Below, piece by piece: positions 45,941-54,994 of a stretch of DNA of 64,000 bases (positions are counted from its first letter, which is position 1; the number at the start of each line of letters is the position of its first letter). The notes beneath the pieces were generated by a model. That model made no database searches. It was not told the DNA's origin and saw only the letters and a list, made by a program, of their open reading frames with translations. Made by a program: the position numbers and the translations under genes. Source of the DNA: Planctomycetota bacterium (lineage in GTDB: Bacteria > Planctomycetota > Phycisphaerae > WQYP01); the NCBI GenBank assembly GCA_021819825.1, contig JAKAEZ010000009.1, positions 1 through 64,000 of the forward strand. Direction: 5' to 3'.

Positions 45941-47695
45941 TTACCAGAAGTAGATGTTCATGGCGATTAATACCACAGTAATTACACCGGCCCAGAAAAT
46001 CGGGCGGTGCAGCAGCGGATAACTACCTTCAGGCGGTATTTCTGTGCAACCCATCACCAAGCCCTTGAGTTCCGCCTCTGGCCGAGGTTTGGTAGCCAGA
46101 CTGACCACCACCGTGACAATAATAACAATGATGAAACTCCATAACGCGCGGAACATATCAGCCGCCATAGGTTGGGCCGAGGAGGACATGGCAATATACT
46201 TCAATGCGCTGGGAACGCGTTCCACCCATGCCCACATGCCAATGGATGCTACCGTACCGGCCAGCAACCCCCAGAAACCGCCAGCGCTGGTGGTGCGTTT
46301 CCATAACATGCCCAATATAACCGTGCCAAACAGCGGCGCGATGAAGAAGCTGAACAATTCCTGCACATAGTCCATGATCCCTGCCGAGTGCATCACAAAA
46401 TATGCCGTGCCAATGCTTACCAGTACGCCTAGGGCCGTGCTCCATCGGCCCATGGCCAGATAATGTGAATCCGAGGCTTTTGAATTCATCATCGGCTTAT
46501 AAATATCGTGCGTCCAGACGGTGGCAAATGCGGTGACGTTTCCCGCCATACCGGACATAAAGCCCGCAATCAGGGCGGTAATTCCAAGTCCGAGGAGCCC
46601 AGGTCCACAATATTTGGCCAACATCAGCGGTAACACATCATTGTAGCTATAAAGGATTTTACCGTGCGCGGCGGCGGCATCCACCACCGGCTGCGGGAAC
46701 AACTGCATCTTCAGCAACCCCAACCCCAACAAGCCAGGTAGAATAACAATAATGGGCACAAACATTTTGAACGCTGCTCCGATGATCGGGGCCATTTTGG
46801 CCGAACGCAGGTCCTTGGCAGCCATCACCCGCTGCACCACCAGGAAGTCCGTCGTCCAATATCCCATGGAAATCACCGCGCCCAGCCCAAAGACGATGCC
46901 AATCCAGTTAATGCCCATCGGATTATCCCGGAAGTGCCCCAATGTGCTCCAAACATGCAAATAGCTGGAAGGGTTATGAATCCCAAATTTTGTTAGGTTG
47001 TGGATAATACGATGCTTCAACCCGCCCCAGCCCCCCGCCTGCACCAGCCCCAGAATGGGGATAAGCAGTGCTCCCAGCCAGATCAGCACGAATTGCAGCA
47101 CTTCATTGAAAATGGCCGATAGCAAGCCCGCCAGCACCACATACGCTCCCATGGTCACGGAGGATACCCAGATGCTTAGATTCATATTCCATCCCAGCAC
47201 CACCTGCATGACCGCGGCCATGGCAAAGATGTTCACACCGCTCATCAGAATGGTCATAAACGCAAAGCAGATCGCGGAAAGCGCCCGCGTGGAGCCACCA
47301 AAGCGAAGCTGCAGGTAACCGGGCACCGAATGCGTGCGCGAGGCGTAATAGAACGGCATCATGACCAGCCCCAACAGCAGCATGGCCGGAATAGCACCGA
47401 TCCAGTACCAATGTACCGCCAGAATCCCGTACTCATAGGCAGACCCCGCCCAGCCCAGTAATTCCAGCGCTCCCAAATTAGCTGACAAGAAACTCAGGCC
47501 CGCAATCCACGCCGTCATTTCCCGGCCGGCCATGAAAAAGTCTTCCCCGGTTTTGGTGAACTTCTTGAGGTAAACCCCGATGCCCACTACAAACAGAAAG
47601 TAAATAACGATAATGGCAATGTCCACCGGCGAAACCATCACCAAAGGTTTTTCCGACAACAGGGCCAAAGGCGAGAGTAATGCAGTCATATACAT
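45941..47695 (-). CDS. Sodium:solute symporter, SglT-like
   Basis: A 584-aa SSS-family transporter. Starts with VDIAIIVIYFLFVVGIGVYLKKF, then FFMAGREMTAWIAGLSFLSANLGALELLGWAGSAYEYG, a hallmark close to bacterial sodium/sugar symporters, and MGYWTTDFLVVQRVMAAKDLRSA, also typical for SglT-type members. About 14-15 membrane segments. A sugar substrate is plausible in view of nearby glycosidases. ATG at 47695 follows AGGAA. The tRNA-Ser and SMR gene lie upstream on the other side. Confidence 0.92.
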   Translation of the reverse strand: MYMTALLSPLALLSEKPLVMVSPVDIAIIVIYFLFVVGIGVYLKKFTKTGEDFFMAGREMTAWIAGLSFLSANLGALELLGWAGSAYEYGILAVHWYWIGAIPAMLLLGLVMMPFYYASRTHSVPGYLQLRFGGSTRALSAICFAFMTILMSGVNIFAMAAVMQVVLGWNMNLSIWVSSVTMGAYVVLAGLLSAIFNEVLQFVLIWLGALLIPILGLVQAGGWGGLKHRIIHNLTKFGIHNPSSYLHVWSTLGHFRDNPMGINWIGIVFGLGAVISMGYWTTDFLVVQRVMAAKDLRSAKMAPIIGAAFKMFVPIIVILPGLLGLGLLKMQLFPQPVVDAAAAHGKILYSYNDVLPLMLAKYCGPGLLGLGITALIAGFMSGMAGNVTAFATVWTHDIYKPMMNSKASDSHYLAMGRWSTALGVLVSIGTAYFVMHSAGIMDYVQELFSFFIAPLFGTVILGMLWKRTTSAGGFWGLLAGTVASIGMWAWVERVPSALKYIAMSSSAQPMAADMFRALWSFIIVIIVTVVVSLATKPRPEAELKGLVMGCTEIPPEGSYPLLHRPIFWAGVITVVLIAMNIYFW

Positions 47696-47941
47696 TTAAA
47701 GTTCCTATATATAAATTTCACTATTCTCGCCTGATGCCGCCACGATTCGGTTCGTCGCAGCCATCATGCATTATCGAATTTTGAATCGTAATTTGCTGCC
47801 GCCATTGTGTCAATGCGGAATAAATATGAAAGTAAGGACAATATGAAACATTTGACCCGGCAAATTGAATGCGGTACTGTTTAATGTGGTTAAGAGAGAA
47901 CTGAAGGGTTGTGCGTGACATTGTACGAACTTCAGACGCTG

Positions 47942-48028
47942 GGAGGCGTGGCAGAGCGGTTTAACGCGCCGGTTTTGAAAACCGGTGTGGGCGCAAGTCC
48001 ACCGGGGGTTCGAATCCCTCCGCCTCCG
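47942..48028 (+). tRNA. tRNA-Ser (UGA)
   Basis: 87 nt. Acceptor arm GGAGGCG/CGCCTCC with discriminator G, anticodon stem CCGGT/ACCGG with loop TTTGAAA (anticodon TGA), long variable arm typical for class II serine tRNAs, T-loop GGTTCGAATCC. The 3' CCA is not encoded. Confidence 0.97.
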
Positions 48029-48119
48029 TTTTAGAGCTACCAGTCTGCGGATTTTACCGATGCGCGGTCCACCATGGGCTGGCGGATGGCGTAACCGCCT
48101 GATTAACGGCGACGTTTGC

Positions 48120-48443
48120 TTATGATGGCCCCGTGAGCTTTAAACCAATCACACCCAGAAGAATCAGAATAATAAAACCCATGCGCACCGCGGTGACGGG
48201 TTCTTTAAATAGCATAATTCCCAATAATACAGTCCCCACCGTTCCGATACCTACCCATACCGCGTAGGCCGTTCCCACCGGAATGGACTTTACCGCCACC
48301 GCCAATAACGCCATACTCCCGATCATTCCAATAAGTGTGACGGTAGCGGGGACAATCTCGGTTAGGCCATGGGAATACTTTAGTCCAATCGCCCAGATAA
48401 CTTCAAATATCCCCGCAACAATCAGAGCTAGCCACCCGATCAT
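48120..48443 (-). CDS. SMR-family exporter, SugE/Gdx-like
   Basis: A 107-aa four-helix protein. Conserved GIFEVIWAIGLKYSHG and the essential Glu in helix 1, and GTAYAVWVGIGTVGTVLLG in helix 3, agree with the Gdx/SugE subfamily that exports guanidinium or quaternary compounds. Such proteins work as dual-topology or paired dimers; no second SMR gene is next to it. ATG at 48443 follows CGGAGAA. No guanidine riboswitch seen upstream. Confidence 0.88.
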   Translation of the reverse strand: MIGWLALIVAGIFEVIWAIGLKYSHGLTEIVPATVTLIGMIGSMALLAVAVKSIPVGTAYAVWVGIGTVGTVLLGIMLFKEPVTAVRMGFIILILLGVIGLKLTGPS

Positions 48444-48589
48444 AAAAATTCTCCGAATTTTGGCTCATGCCGTGACCTGCGAATCTGATACCCTACGTCA
48501 AAAATATCCTGCAAGCCGCACCCTGAACCATCATCATAAGGCCCGCAGCATAAGGCCACAACCTTCAACGCATCCTTACGCACCGTCGA

Positions 48590-48704
48590 GCGTGGCAATA
48601 AATCCGGGCGGGCCTCTGCGATGCGATTTTCCAAGGCCGATCATTCTCTTAGCGCCGGCATTTATGCCGTCGATTTCGCCGCCCGCCCGGAAATATTGCC
48701 ACGC
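48590..48704. repeat. Foldback repeat, well-preserved copy B
   Basis: 115 bp bounded by 24-bp inverted repeats with two mismatches (48590-48613 and 48681-48704, sharing GCGTGGCAATA and CCGGGCGGGC). It lies 10 bp past the ABC transporter stop codon and so may also act as its terminator or 3' structure. Copy A is at 44651-44766 in the opposite orientation. Confidence 0.8.
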
Positions 48705-48713
48705 CGGCCCCGT

Positions 48714-50543
48714 CTAAACCTGCAGAGCATGCAGACGGGCGAATGCCGAGTCGGGGCGCGCCAACAGATCGGCGTAAGCTCCGACTTCCGCCAGTCGGCC
48801 ATGATCCATAACCGCTACGCGATGCGCATCGCGAATGGTGGATAAGCGATGCGCGACAATAAAAGTAGTGCGGCCTTTAATTAACCGCCCAATGGCCTGC
48901 TGAACCAACTGCTCAGACGCCAAATCCAGGGCGCTTGTCGCCTCATCGAGAATAATAATGTGCGGGTCACGCAGCATCGCCCGGGCAATCGCGATTCTTT
49001 GCCGCTGACCACCGGACAGTTTCCCGCCGCGATTGCCCAGCGGCGTATCAATACCCTTGGGCAGTTCCCGGATAAACTCTGTGCAGTTCGCCATTTCCAA
49101 AACACTGTTTAACTGCTCTTGCGTGACATGCTCCAACCCATAGGCAATATTTTCCCGCACGGTGCCGCTGAAAAGTACCACCTGTTGCGGCACCACCGCC
49201 AGAAAACGGCGCAGCGTTTGCAGGTTGATCGCCTCCATATCAATACCGTCTACCAGAATTCTGCCCGCCGTGGGTCTGCGAAATCCGATAATCAGATTCA
49301 TCAGCGTGGACTTGCCGGAGCCGGATTGCCCCACCACCGCAATGGTTTCCCCCCCCGCCACATCCAGTGAAAAATTTTCCACAGCCTGCCTGTTGGCACC
49401 CGGATATTGATAACAGACGTTCTGAAATTCGATGTGCCCGCGCACCGAAGACACCGTCAATTTACCGTCATTGCGTTCAATATCCGGTGATTCCAGCACT
49501 TCGCCGATGGACCGTATGGATTCAATGCCGATGGCCAACTGGGGAATCGTGGCCACCATGGATTGCACCGAGCCAACCACCATGGCAAAAAAGCCCTGAT
49601 ACATCACCACATCGCCCACGGTTATCCATCCGTAATAGCATTGCCAGACATTAAACACCAGACACAGCATTTGAAAAAACTGGAAGGTCGCCCAGCCGGA
49701 TGAACCAAAAAGATTGCTGGTGGTATCAAGTTCCTGCCCCACCCGCCGGATGCGCACCAGCCGCCGATTCACCCGGTCCACCTCCGATTGTTCAACCGCA
49801 TGGGCGCGGGCCACGGGAATCATCTCAATCATTTCCGATACTTCGCCGGACATTTTTTCCAGCTCAATGCGGAACGCCTCATTGCGCTGGCGCATAACCC
49901 CGCCGAACAGTCGCGTTAAACCCACCGCCGCCGGAACGGTAATAAGAAAAAACAGAAGCGTCGTGGGACTTCGCGTAACCGTTACAACAAACGCCGCCAC
50001 CAGCACCAGCGCCCCCGAAAGCAGTGTATCAATCAGCAGGCTGGACAATTGCTGCACCGCCTCCACATCGCGTAACACTTTGCTTTGCAGCCGCCCCGCC
50101 AGCATGTTGTCGTGAAAACTCATGGACAGTTGCTGCAGTCGCACCACCAGCGCCGATCGCAGCACCAGTTGCACCTGCCGCACCACCGATGACAGCAGCC
50201 TGGCATACAGCGTGTGCATGGGAATATTCTGCCCAATGAGGATAAACATGATCGCCGCATTGATGATCATAAACCGAACCAGCGGCCCATCGGCATACGC
50301 GTGGCCGCTGCGGCGGTGAAAGTCAATCTGGGTGATGGCCGTGATGATGTTGCCCGTAACAATGGGCAACGCCCAGACCGGCGATTGTTTGATGGCAAAG
50401 GTGATAATCACCAGCAGCATGCGCGGGCGATAATTCTGAAACAGACTCCAAAGCGTGCCCAGCGGCGTTTTATTGCGATAAGCCGAATCCAGCGCGGCAT
50501 GAATCTGCTGCTCAGTCGATCTGGTGCTGCCTTGCGTACTCAC
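48714..50543 (-). CDS. ABC transporter, fused permease and ATPase (MsbA-like exporter)
   Basis: A 609-aa half-transporter. Six membrane helices in residues 30-330 (ABC_membrane domain), then an ATPase domain: Walker A VGQSGSGKST, Q-loop LAVVPQQVVLFSGTVRENIAYG, signature LSGGQRQRIAIARAM, Walker B IIILDEATSALD and H-loop VAHRLSTIRDAHRV. It acts as a dimer to export lipids, drugs or peptides; substrate not known. ATG at 50543. Possibly preceded by its own promoter in the 460-bp gap. Confidence 0.92.
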   Translation of the reverse strand: MSTQGSTRSTEQQIHAALDSAYRNKTPLGTLWSLFQNYRPRMLLVIITFAIKQSPVWALPIVTGNIITAITQIDFHRRSGHAYADGPLVRFMIINAAIMFILIGQNIPMHTLYARLLSSVVRQVQLVLRSALVVRLQQLSMSFHDNMLAGRLQSKVLRDVEAVQQLSSLLIDTLLSGALVLVAAFVVTVTRSPTTLLFFLITVPAAVGLTRLFGGVMRQRNEAFRIELEKMSGEVSEMIEMIPVARAHAVEQSEVDRVNRRLVRIRRVGQELDTTSNLFGSSGWATFQFFQMLCLVFNVWQCYYGWITVGDVVMYQGFFAMVVGSVQSMVATIPQLAIGIESIRSIGEVLESPDIERNDGKLTVSSVRGHIEFQNVCYQYPGANRQAVENFSLDVAGGETIAVVGQSGSGKSTLMNLIIGFRRPTAGRILVDGIDMEAINLQTLRRFLAVVPQQVVLFSGTVRENIAYGLEHVTQEQLNSVLEMANCTEFIRELPKGIDTPLGNRGGKLSGGQRQRIAIARAMLRDPHIIILDEATSALDLASEQLVQQAIGRLIKGRTTFIVAHRLSTIRDAHRVAVMDHGRLAEVGAYADLLARPDSAFARLHALQV

Positions 50544-51005
50544 AAATTCTGCGCCGCCCTGTTCTGCCTGCCAACAAAAACCCCGGACCCCCGCCGCCCC
50601 GGAACTTCCTCCCGCCTAAAACCGATTATCCCACAGTCCAGCGGATTTGTCAGTGTGGCGGTCGATCATCGGTAGATCACATGAAATAAGATAGCGCAGG
50701 TGCCTGTTTGCAGCCAGTTTAACCGGACGTATAATCCCCTTTCGCATGAGGTAGAAAGGATCGCTCGCTTGGTCGCAACCGACGACATGCTTTTGGAAGT
50801 CACGCTTCCCCGCCGCAGCCGTGGCCGGCAGCACCGGACCGCCGGCCCCCGTTGATTCACAGGAGGCGGCGGAGGTAAAGGGAGGGAATGTTACAATGGC
50901 CACGGAATTCTGACCAAAGATCAAAGTTTCGGAAGGAATTATGGCGATTACAATGACCAATGATCATGGATCACTGATCAAAACACGAGGAATAATGCAT
51001 AGATC
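50544..51005. other. Intergenic region before the RHS cassettes
   Basis: About 460 bp. Contains GATCA-rich words (50955-50985) that recur at 51090-51124. Small open frames (for example 50616-50960, minus) lack family resemblance. No RHS coding upstream, so the RHS reading frame at 51006 is not the tail of a longer gene in this window. Confidence 0.5.
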
Positions 51006-53615
51006 ATGGTAGCGGCATCTGAAATAATCTCCAGACCCCGATCGCGCCGGCGCTTCCTGCGCACCGGTCTGCGGGGATTCCGCGCCGGAGTCAATGATCA
51101 AAGATCAATGATCAATAATCAGAAAAATGGGATTCCTTTTAATTTGCTCATTGTTCCTTGGCCGTTGGCCATTGAGCGGAGCGCAGCGCTTCCGCATCCT
51201 TCTAACTCCCAACTCCTAACTTCTAACTCCTGGCTGAGCAACATGCTCGCTGGCGGTAAGAAGCAGTATTATCTGGATCAGGAGATAGCGCTTTACCTGC
51301 TGGGGTCAGGCAACAACGGCAGATACTATGACGCGAGCGCTGGCCGGTTTGTAAGCGAAGATCCAACCGGCGACGCCGGCGGTGATGAAAACCTCTTCCG
51401 CTATACTGGCAATGATCCAGTGAATAATCTTGATCCCAGCGGGCATAAGCACCACAACCACCATGTCTATCATCCGCCGCAGACGCAACAGGAACAGCAG
51501 CATAATTCACTCCAAATGACGGAAGAATTGATTCAGCGCGGCGCCCTGACTGTAGACGAACAGAATTCGCCGCAAGGAGCACCGTCATCCAGCCAAGGTG
51601 TGCCTGAATCGCTAATATCGACGGAAAGGATGGTATCCCGTCTAGCTTCTCCGTCATTGCGCGAGGGGACGTCCGGTGAGCGCTTCGGCCCGGTAGGTCT
51701 TCTGCCGGACTTAGTGCACCACGCCGCACAGCACTTTGACGCCCCCGGCCTGATCCACAGATTGCTTAACCGCGCCAATGCAACAATCGCCGGAACCGGA
51801 ACCTCCACGGGCGTGTGGCGTTCGGCGGCCGAAATCTCCGGATTGTCCGGTGGTGGCGATCACGCCATGTTTCCGGGCGTGTGGCGTCCTGGATCGGAGG
51901 TGGTTGGGAATCCAGTCCGCGAACGATCAATGCTGAACCTGCCATTCGCGGCCATGCGTGCGGTGGGGGCCACCCTTCCGTCCTCGGCTGCGGCGTTGCC
52001 GTTCGGCCCGGCTGGCGTTGGTTCTTTCAACGTGATGCATGACATTTTGCGGCATATGGGACTGCACCACGCCGCACAGCACTTTGACGCCCCCGGCCTG
52101 ATCCACAGATTGCTTAACCGCGCCAATGCAACAATCGCCGGAACCGGAACCTCCACGGGTGTGTGGCGTTCGGCGGCCGAAATCTCCGGATTGTCCGGTG
52201 GTGGCGATCACGCCATGTTTCCGGGCGTGTGGCGTCCTGGATCGGAGGTGGTTGGGAATCCAGTCGGCGGACGATCAATGCTGAACCTGCCGGGACTCCT
52301 GTATCATCATGTTACGGTAGGGGGGGCTTCGCGACCCAGCCACGAGATGCCTGGTGTCCCTTCTGCTGCCGCCTTCCACGCCGAGGCGTCCCCAATGTCT
52401 TTGCCGTTAATCACGCCGTCAAGCGGAGGCGCAAGCATCGAATCGGTCGCTTCCGATGCTGTGGCCGTAATGCCTCATACGCAAGCTGGCCAAGAGCCGA
52501 ATGCGAATGTGCATTCCATCACGCCGGCACCTGGTCACGGGCAGACACCATCGGACGCACGAAAAGGTGCTGAGCAAAACATTATCCGGCAAACTGATGC
52601 AGCGCGGGAAGGCGTTTTGAAAGATGAAGCACCCAAGCCCGGCCAATGGCTGGCCGGGCCGGCATCGAAGGACCAGCATGGCGCGGACCTGTTTGGCAAT
52701 TCCGCGTTGCTTGCCAAAGTCGCCGCCGCTCTGCACCGCGAGGACCCCCATCCACTGGCCGTTGGCGGCGGCCAGCCGTTTGCCGGTGGATCAGCGGGAT
52801 TGTGGTGGAAGAGTTTTGCCTCCAATGCCTACTGGCAGTCCGGAACGCCGCTGCTTAATGCCGGAACCAGTGCGGTTCACAGCGTTGCGCATCCAATGGA
52901 AACGTACCATTCGGCTGTGAAATCCACGGCTGCGGTGATGGCCCAGAACCTGGAGAACCACGGTTCTACGCTGGGCACGCTGGGCGTTGGCTTATCGTAC
53001 GACGTTAACTCGAGCCTTGGAACCGGTCAGGTGTTACAGGGCGTCTATGGCGTAAATATCGTAACCGACCAGAACCTCACGGGTATGCAGCGGGCACAGG
53101 ATATTATTGGCGGAGCCGGGCAAATCGGATTGGGCATCGCCGGTGCGGCCAAGGGCCTGGATCTGGAAGGCAAACCGCCTTTGCCTCGTGCGGCCGCGGA
53201 TGTGCGCGGCGTGCGGCGGTTTAATCCCAAGGTTGCAGCCCACGCCAATGCTGCCCGGGCTGAAGCCGACTTGGCCAAGACCGTCCACAGCCTTCCCAAC
53301 GAGCAGGTGATGCACTGGGGTGAGCCGATCGGCTCACACGGTGCCGACATCCTTTCGGTAAATCGCAAGACCGGCGAGGTCTCGCTCTGGGACTCCAAGT
53401 TCCGCAGCAAGAGCACAAGGATTCAGGAATCGCCGACGTTCACGAACCCACGCGCCCGCGCTTACGCGATCCGGCAGGCAGAGAGCATAATCGAAAATGA
53501 CAAATCCCTGCCTCCGGCAATCCGGAACAAAGCCTTGGCCAATTTGAAGCAGGACGTAATCCGGACGCGGACGGTTGGCTTCGGCAAGGCGAAAAATTCT
53601 GTGATTGGAAAGTGA
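51006..53615 (+). CDS. Orphan RHS-core C-terminal cassette with nuclease-type toxin domain
   Basis: An 869-aa frame. Residues 1-80 are mostly encoded by short-word repeat DNA and may not be translated as such. Residues 82-146 match the end of an RHS-repeat core (QYYLDQEIALYLLG ... GNNGRYYD ... GRFVSEDPTG ... LDPSGH), without the usual thousands of upstream residues. A variable region follows, including a duplicated 116-aa unit (about residues 237-429). The C-terminal 130 residues have a PD-(D/E)XK-like nuclease pattern: GAD (Asp781), WDSK (Asp796, Lys798). As in polymorphic toxins, the last domain should be the toxin. The start is a guess; no ribosome site seen. Confidence 0.72.
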   Translation: MVAASEIISRPRSRRRFLRTGLRGFRAGVNDQRSMINNQKNGIPFNLLIVPWPLAIERSAALPHPSNSQLLTSNSWLSNMLAGGKKQYYLDQEIALYLLGSGNNGRYYDASAGRFVSEDPTGDAGGDENLFRYTGNDPVNNLDPSGHKHHNHHVYHPPQTQQEQQHNSLQMTEELIQRGALTVDEQNSPQGAPSSSQGVPESLISTERMVSRLASPSLREGTSGERFGPVGLLPDLVHHAAQHFDAPGLIHRLLNRANATIAGTGTSTGVWRSAAEISGLSGGGDHAMFPGVWRPGSEVVGNPVRERSMLNLPFAAMRAVGATLPSSAAALPFGPAGVGSFNVMHDILRHMGLHHAAQHFDAPGLIHRLLNRANATIAGTGTSTGVWRSAAEISGLSGGGDHAMFPGVWRPGSEVVGNPVGGRSMLNLPGLLYHHVTVGGASRPSHEMPGVPSAAAFHAEASPMSLPLITPSSGGASIESVASDAVAVMPHTQAGQEPNANVHSITPAPGHGQTPSDARKGAEQNIIRQTDAAREGVLKDEAPKPGQWLAGPASKDQHGADLFGNSALLAKVAAALHREDPHPLAVGGGQPFAGGSAGLWWKSFASNAYWQSGTPLLNAGTSAVHSVAHPMETYHSAVKSTAAVMAQNLENHGSTLGTLGVGLSYDVNSSLGTGQVLQGVYGVNIVTDQNLTGMQRAQDIIGGAGQIGLGIAGAAKGLDLEGKPPLPRAAADVRGVRRFNPKVAAHANAARAEADLAKTVHSLPNEQVMHWGEPIGSHGADILSVNRKTGEVSLWDSKFRSKSTRIQESPTFTNPRARAYAIRQAESIIENDKSLPPAIRNKALANLKQDVIRTRTVGFGKAKNSVIGK
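51150..51235. repeat. Short-word degenerate repeats inside the RHS cassette
   Basis: TTGGCCGTTGGCC words (51155-51175) and a run of AACTCC-type heptamers (51200-51232: TCTAACTCCCAACTCCTAAC and more). Related AACTCC words occur at 54701-54733 and, reversed, at 16499-16518. GATCA words occur at 51090-51124. Confidence 0.6.
51716..51943 (+). repeat. Internal duplication of the RHS toxin gene, copy 1
   Basis: 228 bp nearly identical to 52064-52291, offset exactly 348 bp (116 codons), so the frame is kept. Only a few substitutions, for example CGCGAACG against GGCGGACG near the right end. Confidence 0.9.
52064..52291 (+). repeat. Internal duplication of the RHS toxin gene, copy 2
   Basis: See copy 1. 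The encoded unit runs from HHAAQHFDAPGLIHRL to SMLNLP. The 120 bp between copies differ from what follows copy 2. Confidence 0.9.
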
Positions 53616-53619
53616 GCAT

Positions 53620-54399
53620 ATGAAAATGTTCGAGCCACTTAAAATAAAAGAGGTTCTTGACGGAGATGTGGGATATCGGTGGAGTCTTGCATTCGATTAT
53701 AATGAGGCCAGGGCCAATGGGGCTCTGGCCTCCGTTGCCTCCCACGACGTCAATACCGCCGTGAAATGCCTGCTAATCGGATACGACGATCCAGCCAGAA
53801 AACTACTGGAAAAAGCCCGCCAATGGCTTACGGTGGCGATCGATGGAGAAAGGGACGGTACCTACCACGACACAACCCGCAGCCCTGCGGCTATGCCGTA
53901 TTACGACTTGGCGATGTGCAACTGGCTGCTGGATGGAAAGCAGGATCGCGAATCCTTCAAGCTCGCGGTAGGGGTGCAGGAGCGCGAGTATAACACGCAC
54001 AGGAAGTGGCGAGTGAAGTCCGAGGTATCGTTGGCACTCGCGGAGTACCTCGATGCCCGTGCCTACCAGATCGCGCTCGATCGCTTTGCCGCGACGGCCG
54101 GCCTTACGCCGCCGAAATCTCTCTCGGCAATTCGCGGCGAAGCGCAGATGTGCTACGCGATCTGTCGGCAGCGGCTGGGACAGCAATACACCGAGGCAGA
54201 GATTATGGCCGCCGCGGATAAGTTCCTCCGGCGGCCGGGCTTGAACACTGGCATCGCCACGTGGCTGCGAAACGGGCTATACACAACGGCTGTCCGATGG
54301 ATGAAAATCATTCATTGGCGAGAAGGTGTTGAAGGAATTTCCCCTAAGCAAGTGGTGCTTAAATGCTATGATTACTTGCCAAAAAAAGGAAAGGATTGA
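53620..54399 (+). CDS. Candidate immunity protein for the RHS nuclease
   Basis: A 259-aa, largely helical cytosolic protein beginning 4 bp after the RHS toxin stop, the position expected for a cognate immunity gene. No signal peptide. It has several helical pairs (ARKLLEKARQWLTVAID, YYDLAMCNWLLDG, LALAEYLDARAYQIALDRF) and an overall layout like helical immunity families such as Imm49; that family name is a suggestion. ATG 53620 follows GGAAAG. Its stop overlaps the ATG of the next cassette (TGATG). Confidence 0.68.
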   Translation: MKMFEPLKIKEVLDGDVGYRWSLAFDYNEARANGALASVASHDVNTAVKCLLIGYDDPARKLLEKARQWLTVAIDGERDGTYHDTTRSPAAMPYYDLAMCNWLLDGKQDRESFKLAVGVQEREYNTHRKWRVKSEVSLALAEYLDARAYQIALDRFAATAGLTPPKSLSAIRGEAQMCYAICRQRLGQQYTEAEIMAAADKFLRRPGLNTGIATWLRNGLYTTAVRWMKIIHWREGVEGISPKQVVLKCYDYLPKKGKD

Positions 54400-54994
54400 T
54401 GGTCATCGCGGCTGGCCCACGCTCAGCACTTAAATTCCGCCGGCGCTTCCTGCGTTCCGGCCTGCGGTATTTCCGCGCCGGCAGCAATTTGCAAAGCGCA
54501 GCGCTTCCGCCCCATGCCAGATGCACGATGCGAGATGCGAAACGCTGGCGCAGCCCCGCTGGCGGTAAGAAGCAATACTATCTCGATCAGGAAATAGCGC
54601 TGTATTTGCTGGGCGGTGGTAACAACGGCCGGTATTACGATGCGGTTACGGGCAGGTTCCTTTCGGAGGATCCGACGCAACAGGATGGAACTTCCAAAGA
54701 TTCTAACTCCCAACTCCCAACTCCTGACTCCTCGTCAGATGCCAATCTGTACTGTTACGCTACCCTCGGCCGCGAGATAGACATCGGGCCGGGGGTGATA
54801 GGAAGTTCTGCGAAAGCGAACCTCTTCTCCCTGCCCCTTGCACCGGAGAGCCACGGAACTTTCGGTTTGGCCGCAAAATTTGAGAATCTTCCGCCAAGCC
54901 TTTTGGAAACTTACCCCGGGGATTTTCCTGCTCCAAGCCAGCCGCTCAGGCTGGTGACTGGAGAAGAATACACCGCCAACCGCGCCTCGGCCAC
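54399..54994 (+). pseudogene. Second, disrupted RHS cassette
   Basis: Starts with ATG 54399 overlapping the previous stop. Residues 1-30 and 54-90 parallel the first cassette (RRRFLRSGLRYFRAG; then QYYLDQEIALYLLGGGNNGRYYD, GRFLSEDPT), with repeat-derived sequence between. After NLYCYA (about 54762) the RHS pattern stops and an unrecognised stretch runs to an IS1182-like fragment at about 54995. No toxin domain survives. The 5' ends of the two cassettes are related (CGCCGGCGCTTCCTGCG in both). Confidence 0.7.
54701..54733. repeat. AACTCC-type heptamer run
   Basis: Tandem degenerate words TCTAACTCCCAACTCCCAAC and following, between the RHS motif and NLYCYA in cassette two. Similar to 51200-51232. 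A second word type (ATGCGAGATGCG) lies at 54515-54540. Confidence 0.6.

Noticed and set aside
48444-48540. Guanidine riboswitch upstream of the SMR gene
   Set aside because: No ykkC- or mini-ykkC-like conserved words seen in the leader.
50616-50960. 114-codon minus-strand frame before the ABC transporter gene
   Set aside because: No motif, overlaps repeat-rich intergenic DNA.
51150-54733. CRISPR array
   Set aside because: The repeats are short, degenerate and lack unique spacers of constant length; no cas genes.
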